Part shown: piece after piece, positions 5,887 to 10,781 of the stretch | Layout: every line of letters starts with the position of its first letter | Numbering within the stretch: the stretch's first letter is position 1 | NCBI RefSeq assembly: GCF_934643405.1 | Contig: NZ_CAKUCL010000250.1 | Location: 1 to 10,781 of the forward strand | Reading direction: 5' to 3' | DNA: 10,781 nucleotides | Source: an uncultured Actinoplanes sp. | Lineage (GTDB): Bacteria; Actinomycetota; Actinomycetes; Mycobacteriales; Micromonosporaceae | Program-made: the position numbers and the translations under genes | Notes under the pieces: generated by a model | The model's input: only the letters and a program-made list of their open reading frames with translations | Told to the model about the DNA's origin: nothing | Databases searched by the model: none

Positions 5887-7533
5887 ATGGGTTACGTGGA
5901 TGTCGCCGGCGCCGGCTTCGTGCTGCCCGACGGCCGGGAGCTGTTCGCCGACGTGTCGTTCCGGGTCGGCGAGGGGTCCAAGGTGGCCCTGGTCGGGCCG
6001 AACGGCGCGGGCAAGACCACGCTGCTGCGCATGGTCGCGGGCGATCTGCCGATGCAGACCGGCAGCATCGCGCGCGCCGGCGGCCTGGGTGTGATGCGTC
6101 AGTTCATCGGCATGATCGGCGACGACCGTACCCTGACCGACCTGGCGTTTTCGCTGGTCGAGCCGGCCTTGCGGGAAGCCTGGGAGCGGGTCAGCCGCGC
6201 AGCGGGCGCCCTGGACGAGACCGAGCGCAGCCAGATGGCGTACGCGAACGCCCTGGGACATTGGGGTGAGGTCGGCGGCTATGACGTCGAGGTGCTGTTC
6301 GACACGGTCGCGGTGTCCATCCTGGACAAGCCGTGGGACGCGGTGAAGGACCGGCCGGTCCGCACGCTCTCCGGTGGCCAGCAGAAACGCTTCGCGCTCG
6401 ACCTGTTGCTGCGCGGCTCCGACGAGGTGTTGCTGCTCGACGAGCCGGACAACTTCCTCGACGTGCCCGGCAAGCGCTGGCTGGAGTCGCGGCTGCGCGA
6501 GTCGGCGAAATCGGTGCTCTACGTCTCGCACGATCGCGAGCTGCTGGCGCAGACCGCCGACCGGGTGGTCGCCGTCGAGGGTGGCAGCGCGTGGACGCAT
6601 CCGGGCGGATTCGCCTCCTGGCACGAGGCTCGGCTGCACCGCCACGACCGTATGGAGGAGAACCACCGGCGCTGGGAGGAGGAGCACCAGAAGCTGCGTG
6701 ACCTGGTGCTTTCCCTCAAACAGAAGGCGATGTACAACGACGGCATGGCGTCGCGGTATCAGGCGGCGCAGACCCGGTTGCGCAAGTTCGAGGAGGCCGG
6801 TCCGCCGCCGCTGCCGCCGAAGGAGCAGTCGCTGCGGATGAACCTGCGCGGCGGCCGGACGGCGAAACGCGCGGTGATCTGCGAGCAGCTCGAGATGGAG
6901 GACCTGACCTTCCCGTTCGACCTGGAGATCTGGTACGGCGATCGGGTGGCCGTGCTCGGCGCGAACGGGACCGGGAAATCGCACTTCCTGCGGTTGCTCG
7001 CGGCCGGGGGCACCGATCCGGAGGCGGAGAACAAGCCGGTGGACGGCGCCCCGCTGGCTCACGTGGCGCACTCCGGGGTCGCCCGGCTGGGCGCGCGGGT
7101 CCGGCCCGGGCACTTCTCGCAGACCCATGACCGGCCGGAGCTTCTCGACCGGACACTCGTGGAGATCCTGTGGCGGGGCGACGACCATCGCAACGGGATG
7201 GACCGGGCCGGTGCCATGAAGGCGCTCAACCGCTACGAGCTGGCCGCCCAGGGTGACCAGCGGTTCGGCACGTTGTCCGGCGGTCAGCAGGCGCGGTTCC
7301 TGGTGCTGCTGCTGGAGCTGTCCGGTGCGACCGTTCTGCTGCTGGACGAACCGACGGACAACTTGGACCTGGCGTCCGCGGAAGCCCTGGAAGAGGGCCT
7401 GCGGCTGTTCGACGGCACGGTGATAGCGGTCACCCACGACCGCTGGTTCACCCGCTCCTTCGACCGCTTCGTGCTGTTCCAGGGCGATGGCGAGGTGGTG
7501 GAGACGCCCGAACCGGTCTGGGACGTCCGCTAG
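5887..7533 (+). CDS. ABC-F family ATPase (soluble, two nucleotide-binding domains)
   Basis: The 548-residue product has two ABC domains and no membrane segment, the ABC-F layout of ribosome-binding ATPases (EttA-type translation factors and antibiotic target-protection proteins). First domain: Walker A GPNGAGKTT (37-45), signature LSGGQQ (161-166), Walker B LLLDEPDNFLD with Glu186, H-loop His215. Second domain: Walker A GANGTGKS (358-365), signature LSGGQQ (463-468), Walker B LLLDEPTDNLD with Glu488, His517. Both catalytic glutamates are intact. The linker (about 245-320) is charged and helical, then Pro-rich (GPPPLPPKE); it would reach toward the ribosomal P-site tRNA. The ATG at 5887 has GGGAGG (5872-5877) at good spacing; the in-frame ATG at 5878 is too close to it. 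Housekeeping versus resistance role is not decidable here. Confidence 0.92.
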   Translation: MGYVDVAGAGFVLPDGRELFADVSFRVGEGSKVALVGPNGAGKTTLLRMVAGDLPMQTGSIARAGGLGVMRQFIGMIGDDRTLTDLAFSLVEPALREAWERVSRAAGALDETERSQMAYANALGHWGEVGGYDVEVLFDTVAVSILDKPWDAVKDRPVRTLSGGQQKRFALDLLLRGSDEVLLLDEPDNFLDVPGKRWLESRLRESAKSVLYVSHDRELLAQTADRVVAVEGGSAWTHPGGFASWHEARLHRHDRMEENHRRWEEEHQKLRDLVLSLKQKAMYNDGMASRYQAAQTRLRKFEEAGPPPLPPKEQSLRMNLRGGRTAKRAVICEQLEMEDLTFPFDLEIWYGDRVAVLGANGTGKSHFLRLLAAGGTDPEAENKPVDGAPLAHVAHSGVARLGARVRPGHFSQTHDRPELLDRTLVEILWRGDDHRNGMDRAGAMKALNRYELAAQGDQRFGTLSGGQQARFLVLLLELSGATVLLLDEPTDNLDLASAEALEEGLRLFDGTVIAVTHDRWFTRSFDRFVLFQGDGEVVETPEPVWDVR

Positions 7534-7566
7534 TTTTTCTCTCCCGGGCCGGTTATGGTCCGAGAC
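7532..7566 (+). promoter_or_regulatory. Candidate promoter of the thi operon
   Basis: TATGGT at 7554-7559 fits the actinobacterial -10 pattern TAnnnT. It is placed so that transcription would start around 7565-7567, a few bases before the TPP riboswitch. The -35 region, about 16-18 nt upstream, is the T-rich AGTTTT and is a poor match. The same stretch can form a 6-bp hairpin (7545-7550 with 7557-7562). The position is the main support; the call is tentative. Confidence 0.4.
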
Positions 7567-7573
7567 GAAACAC

Positions 7574-7668
7574 AACCCCACGGGAGTCCGGTGCACCGGG
7601 CTGAGAGGGGGGCTGACGCGGCCCCCGACCGTCGAACCTGATCCGGATCATGCCGGCGCAGGGAGGAG
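7574..7668 (+). promoter_or_regulatory. TPP riboswitch (THI element) controlling thiE-thiO-thiS-thiG
   Basis: The conserved TPP aptamer elements are present in order. CGGGAG (7581-7586) opens P2. GTCCGG-TGCA-CCGGGC (7586-7601) forms P3. CTGAGA (7601-7606) is the invariant pyrimidine-sensing loop. A variable GC hairpin (7608-7626) follows. AACCTGATCCGG (7635-7646), ATCATG and CCGGCGCAGGGA (7653-7664) give P4/P5, with CCGG-CCGG as P5 and CCT/AGG in P4. The 3' strand runs directly into GGAGGAG (7662-7668), the thiE RBS. Ligand binding should therefore hide the RBS, which points to translational control; I see no terminator hairpin with a T-tract before thiE. The P1 helix cannot be drawn cleanly, so the ends are approximate. 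Confidence 0.93.
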
Positions 7669-7674
7669 CGTTCG

Positions 7675-8298
7675 TTGTTGCCACGTCTGCATATCGTCAC
7701 CGATTCGCTGGACGTTGTCCGCGGGGCCGTCGGGCACGGCCCGGTCGCCATTCAGATCAGAGTCAAGACCACCGATCGGCTTGCGTACGGGCTGACCGTC
7801 GCCGCCGTCGAGATGTGCCGTGCGGCCGGGGCGATGTGCCTGGTCGACGACCGCGTCGGGGTGGCGCTCGCCGCCGGGGCCGACGGCGTGCACGTGGGCG
7901 CCGATGATCTGCCGGTGGCGGCGGCCCGCCGGGTGCTCGGGCCGTCGGCGGTGGTCGGCGCGACCTGCCGGACCCCCTCCGACGCCCGGGCCGCTGTTGC
8001 CGACGGTGCCACCTACATCGGTGCCGGCCCGGCGTTCGCGACGTCCACAAAGGCGGGTCTGCCGTCGCCGCTCGGGCCGGCGCGGCTCGCGGTGATCGCG
8101 GCGGCCGTTCCGGAGACACCGGTGATCGCGATCGGCGGGATCACCCCGGCGCGGGCGCGGGCGCTCAAGACCTACGGGGTGGCGGCCGTCTCCGCCATTG
8201 CGGCGGATCCGGCCGGCGCGACCGTCGAGTTCCTGGCCGCGCTGAGCGTTGCGGCCCGGGGAGCGGCGCCGTCCGGGAGCCACGGCGGTGCGGCATGA
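7675..8298 (+). CDS. thiE: Thiamine phosphate synthase ThiE
   Basis: The 207-residue product joins HMP pyrophosphate and thiazole (carboxy)phosphate to give thiamine phosphate. It is a TIM-barrel of normal length. Compared with B. subtilis ThiE as I remember it, Gln27, Arg29 and Lys31 match Q57/R59/K61; Asp59 and Asp78 match Mg ligands D93 and D112; Thr123 and Lys126 match T156/K159 in GPAFATSTK; and PVIAIGGI (149-156) is the phosphate-binding loop. Deviations are Val30 where REK normally has Glu, Asp58 for N92, and Thr97 for S130. Two TTG codons stand side by side (7675, 7678); both are spaced acceptably from GGAGGAG at 7662-7668, so the start is ambiguous by one codon. The stop overlaps the thiO start as ATGA. 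The TPP riboswitch lies immediately upstream. Confidence 0.92.
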   Translation: MLPRLHIVTDSLDVVRGAVGHGPVAIQIRVKTTDRLAYGLTVAAVEMCRAAGAMCLVDDRVGVALAAGADGVHVGADDLPVAAARRVLGPSAVVGATCRTPSDARAAVADGATYIGAGPAFATSTKAGLPSPLGPARLAVIAAAVPETPVIAIGGITPARARALKTYGVAAVSAIAADPAGATVEFLAALSVAARGAAPSGSHGGAA

Positions 8299-9275
8299 CG
8301 ACTGTCGTGGTCGGCGGCGGCATCATCGGCCTCTCCGTTGCCTGGCGGCTCCTTCGGGACGGTGTCGACGTCACCGTGTTCGACGACGGGGAGGCGGGCG
8401 CGTGGCACGTCGCGGCCGGGATGCTCGCGCCCGGCGGCGAGGCGGCCTTCGAACACCCCGCTCTCGGCCGGCTCCTGGAACGATCCGCTTCGCTCTGGCC
8501 CGCGTTCGCCGCCGGGCTCGGCGTGGACGTCGGCTATGACGAGGCGGGCACCCTCGGTCTCGCGATGACCGCGGACGACCTCGCCGAGGCCGCGCGGGTC
8601 TGGACCCGGCAGAAACTTCCCCTGCTGCGCCCCTCCGAACTACGCGAACGCGAACCGGCCCTGTCCCCGCGGCTGCGCGCCGGCGTCCACGCGCCGCGGG
8701 AACGGCAGGTCGACCCGCGCCGGGTCGTGGCCGCGCTGCGCGACCGGCTCGGCGCCCGGGTCGTCGCCAAACGGGTCGGCTCGCTGGACGACATCGAGGC
8801 CTCGACCGTCGTGGTCGCCGCCGGTTGCGGCACGGCGGCACTGACCGGGCTGCCGGTGCGGCCGGTGAAAGGCCAGGTGCTGCGGCTGCGGGGAGAGCCG
8901 GGACTGATCAGGCACGTGCTTGACGCCACGGTGGACGGCCGGCCGGTCTACATCGTGCCGCGCGCCGACGGCGAGATCGTGGTCGGTGCGACACAGGAGG
9001 AACGGACCGACCCGGTGGTCACCGCGGGCGGCGTCCACTACCTCCTGCACGCGGCCCTCGAACTCGTCCCGGACCTGGCCGAATGCGCCCTGGTCGAGAC
9101 GACCGTGGGATTCCGGCCGGGTACCCCGGACAACGCGCCGCTCATCGGGCGGCTGAACGACCGGGTGATCGTGGCCGCGGGCCACCATCGCAACGGGGTG
9201 CTGCTGGCGCCGGTCACCGCCGAGCTGATCGCCCGCGGTGAGGAACTCGCCGACTTCTCGCCCAGGAGGTTCTGA
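8295..9275 (+). CDS. thiO: Glycine oxidase ThiO (FAD-dependent)
   Basis: The 326-residue flavoenzyme oxidises glycine with O2 to the imine (dehydroglycine) needed for the thiazole ring, releasing hydrogen peroxide. The FAD-binding GGGIIG is at 7-12, with Asp30 ending the second beta strand (VTVFDD). HVAAGMLAPGGE (38-49), YIVPRADGEIVVGATQEE (219-236), GFRPGTPDNAPLIG (272-285) and GHHRNGVLLAP (296-306) are the usual ThiO/DAAO-family blocks; Arg274 is a likely substrate-carboxylate ligand by family analogy. It is about 40 residues shorter than the B. subtilis enzyme. The ATG overlaps the thiE stop by 4 nt, so translation is probably coupled. Its presence in place of thiH indicates the aerobic route. 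Confidence 0.93.
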   Translation: MTTVVVGGGIIGLSVAWRLLRDGVDVTVFDDGEAGAWHVAAGMLAPGGEAAFEHPALGRLLERSASLWPAFAAGLGVDVGYDEAGTLGLAMTADDLAEAARVWTRQKLPLLRPSELREREPALSPRLRAGVHAPRERQVDPRRVVAALRDRLGARVVAKRVGSLDDIEASTVVVAAGCGTAALTGLPVRPVKGQVLRLRGEPGLIRHVLDATVDGRPVYIVPRADGEIVVGATQEERTDPVVTAGGVHYLLHAALELVPDLAECALVETTVGFRPGTPDNAPLIGRLNDRVIVAAGHHRNGVLLAPVTAELIARGEELADFSPRRF

Positions 9276-9475
9276 TGCGGTTGACGGTCAACGGGCAGGC
9301 CTTCGACGCGGACCGGGAACTGTCGGTCGAGGCGCTGGTCGAAACGCTCACCTCGGCGCGGCGGGGAGTGGCCGTCGCGGTCAACGGCGAGGTGGTGCCG
9401 CGTTCCACGTGGGCGACCGTGCCGCTCGCGGACGGGGACTCGGTCGAGGTGCTCACCGCGACGCAGGGAGGCTGA
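9275..9475 (+). CDS. thiS: Sulfur carrier protein ThiS
   Basis: The 66-residue ubiquitin-like protein carries sulfur as a C-terminal thiocarboxylate to ThiG. It starts MRLTVNGQAFD, has a central AVAVNGEVVPRSTW block and ends VEVLTATQGG, with the required terminal Gly-Gly. The stop/start overlap with thiO is TGATG (1 nt), and AGGAGG at 9264-9269 serves as RBS within the thiO end. No ThiF-type activating enzyme is present in the window; in actinobacteria a ThiF/MoeB-like protein elsewhere normally adenylates ThiS. Confidence 0.95.
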   Translation: MRLTVNGQAFDADRELSVEALVETLTSARRGVAVAVNGEVVPRSTWATVPLADGDSVEVLTATQGG

Positions 9476-9476
9476 C

Positions 9477-10217
9477 ATGCTGTTCGACTCGCGGCTCATC
9501 ATGGGAACCGGCGGGGCGACCAGTCTCGCGGTGCTCGAGGAGTCGATCGTCGCGTCCGGGACGGACGTGGTCACGGTCGCGCTGCGCCGGGTGGACGCGG
9601 CCGGCCCGGGCCTGATGCCGATGCTCGACCGGCTCGGGGTGCGGGTGCTGCCCAACACGGCGGGCTGCTACACCGCGGCGGACGCGGTGAAGACGGCCCA
9701 CCTGGCGCGCGACGCCTTCGAGACGGATCTGATCAAGCTCGAGGTGGTCGGCGACGAGCGGACCCTGCTGCCGGACGGGCCGGAGGTGCTGCGTGCGGCG
9801 GAGACGCTGGTCGCCGACGGGTTCCGGGTCCTGCCGTACACCACCGATGATCCGATCATGGCCCGGCGGCTGGCCGATCTGGGATGCGTGGCGGTGATGC
9901 CGGCCGGCTCGCCGATCGGGTCCGGGCTGGGCATCTCCAACCCGCATCACATCCGGCTGATCCGGCAGAGCGTGGACGTGCCGGTAGTGCTCGACGCCGG
10001 CATCGGGACGGCGTCGGACGCGGTGCTCGCCATGGAGCTCGGGTGCGACGCGGTGATGGTGGCGAGCGCGATCACCCGGGCCGACGATCCGGTGAAGATG
10101 GCCACGGCGATGCGGCACGCGGTCTCGGCGGGGCGGCTGGCCTACGAGGCGGGCCGGATCCCGCGCCGCTTCCACGCGTTGGCGTCCACCTCGGATGACG
10201 GGCTGGCGCGGTGGTGA
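9477..10217 (+). CDS. thiG: Thiazole synthase ThiG
   Basis: The 246-residue TIM-barrel enzyme builds the thiazole phosphate from 1-deoxy-D-xylulose 5-phosphate, dehydroglycine and ThiS thiocarboxylate. Lys87 in DLIKLEVVGD forms the Schiff base with DXP (B. subtilis K96 as I recall); Glu89 and Asp173 (VLDAGIGTASDA) match the other catalytic residues E98 and D182 with a constant offset. LIMGTGG (7-13), PNTAGCYTA (59-67) and MPAGSPIGSGLGI (141-153) are invariant family blocks. AGGGAGG at 9465-9471 is the RBS, and only one base separates the thiS stop from this ATG. The stop overlaps the next start as GTGA. All key residues are intact. Confidence 0.96.
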   Translation: MLFDSRLIMGTGGATSLAVLEESIVASGTDVVTVALRRVDAAGPGLMPMLDRLGVRVLPNTAGCYTAADAVKTAHLARDAFETDLIKLEVVGDERTLLPDGPEVLRAAETLVADGFRVLPYTTDDPIMARRLADLGCVAVMPAGSPIGSGLGISNPHHIRLIRQSVDVPVVLDAGIGTASDAVLAMELGCDAVMVASAITRADDPVKMATAMRHAVSAGRLAYEAGRIPRRFHALASTSDDGLARW

Positions 10218-10781
10218 CGCCGGGCGGGCTCGTCGTGCTCACCGATCGGCGGTCCGCCGCCGGGCCGTTGATCCCGGTGGTCCGGGCGGCGGTCCGCGGC
10301 GGCGCCGGGTGGGTCATCCTGCGCGAGCGAGATCTCCCGTACGCCGTCCGCCGCGCCCTGGCCGACGAGATGCGCGCGGTGGTGCCGCCCGGCCGCCTGA
10401 TCGTGGCCGGCCCGGACCCGCTGGGCGGCGAAGCTGTCCACCTGGCGGAGGCCGACCCGCTGCCGTCGCCACGCCCGGCTCTGGTCGGCCGCTCGACGCA
10501 CGCACGAGGGGCGGCCGGCGTTGACTACGTGACGCTTTCGCCGGTGTTTCGCACCGCCAGCAAGCCCGGGTACGGGCCGGCGCTGGGGGCGAAGGGGGCG
10601 GCGGCGCTGGCCGACGGGGTGCCTTGGCTGGCCCTGGGCGGGATCGACTCGGCGGAGCGGGCCGGCGCCTGTGCGGTGGTGGGGGCGGCCGGGATCGCGG
10701 TCATGGGGGCGGTCATGCGGGCCGACGACCCGGCGTCGACGGCCGCGGCCCTGGCGGAGGCTTTCGCCTCCGCGGCCGGCT
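10214..10781 (+). CDS. ThiE/TenI-family protein, second paralogue (3' end outside window)
   Basis: An open frame runs from GTG 10214, overlapping the thiG stop, to the window edge: 189 residues so far, close to the family's full length of about 205. TIM-barrel blocks of the ThiE/TenI family are visible: LVVLTDRR (6-13), VILRERD (34-40), LVGRSTH (90-96), DYVTLSPVFRTASKPG (104-119), LALGGI (139-144) and GIAVMGAVM (160-168). RER at 37-39 and the AGP sequence replacing the Asn-Asp Mg site (65-67) resemble TenI, the thiazole tautomerase. Asp81, Thr114 and Lys117 resemble ThiE, and the TenI catalytic His122 as I recall it would be Pro110 here. Lacking one Mg ligand, it is unlikely to be an ordinary ThiE. 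A role with ThiG's product is inferred from operon position. Automatic annotation would probably call it thiE. Confidence 0.8.
   Translation, partial: MTPGGLVVLTDRRSAAGPLIPVVRAAVRGGAGWVILRERDLPYAVRRALADEMRAVVPPGRLIVAGPDPLGGEAVHLAEADPLPSPRPALVGRSTHARGAAGVDYVTLSPVFRTASKPGYGPALGAKGAAALADGVPWLALGGIDSAERAGACAVVGAAGIAVMGAVMRADDPASTAAALAEAFASAAG

Noticed and set aside
7534..7543. Terminator after the ABC-F gene (TTTTTCTCTC right behind the stop)
   Set aside because: No stable hairpin precedes the T-run; the following 6-bp hairpin has no T-tract and overlaps the candidate thi promoter.
5809..7596. A 595-codon open frame on the minus strand opposite the ABC-F gene
   Set aside because: It mirrors the coding strand of a gene with all ABC-F motifs; its composition (rich in Arg, His, Gln, Val, Leu) and lack of any recognisable motif are typical of antisense shadows in very GC-rich DNA.

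Overview
The window is a strongly GC-rich actinobacterial chromosome segment. The gene order rpmJ-rpsM-rpsK-rpsD-rpoA-rplQ-truA, a GTG-initiated rpoA opening with a typical actinobacterial N-terminus, an L17 with a long Ala/Pro/Glu tail, frequent GTG/TTG starts, and almost exclusively G/C third codon positions all point to a high-GC actinomycete. A Micromonosporaceae (Actinoplanes-like) host is my best guess, from general familiarity with such proteins and not from a search.

Region 1 (1-3530) is the distal part of the ribosomal protein/RNA polymerase 'alpha' operon. It runs from the 3' end of rpmJ (L36) through rpsM (S13), rpsK (S11), rpsD (S4) and rpoA (RNAP alpha) to rplQ (L17), and closes with a clear intrinsic terminator. 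The rpmJ-rpsM gap (152 nt) holds a 16-bp palindrome, a GC hairpin and a fold that could cover the rpsM ribosome binding site. A perfect 13-bp hairpin lies between rpsD and rpoA.

Region 2 (3547-7533) starts with truA (tRNA pseudouridine synthase), whose RBS sits directly behind the rplQ terminator. A convergent minus-strand gene for an unrecognised single-pass membrane protein overlaps the truA 3' end by 12 bp. Divergent from it are an RsmC/YbxB-type methyltransferase and an ABC-F ATPase, both probably acting on ribosomes or rRNA. A short inverted repeat lies in the divergent gap.

Region 3 (7534-10781) is a thiamine thiazole/coupling operon: a candidate promoter, a TPP riboswitch, then thiE-thiO-thiS-thiG and a second ThiE/TenI-family gene cut by the window end. 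All junctions overlap or are separated by 1 nt. ThiO (glycine oxidase) supplies dehydroglycine, ThiS (ending Gly-Gly) carries sulfur, ThiG builds the thiazole from DXP, and ThiE joins thiazole and pyrimidine phosphates. The TPP riboswitch should shut the set off when thiamine pyrophosphate is plentiful. No thiF or thiH is present, so ThiS activation must come from elsewhere.

Most of the window is housekeeping. The points most worth a second look are the two diverged ThiE/TenI-family copies, the rpsM leader, the unrecognised membrane protein with its divergent-promoter repeat, and the methyltransferase/ABC-F pair. I saw no mobile element, CRISPR array, tRNA or rRNA gene.
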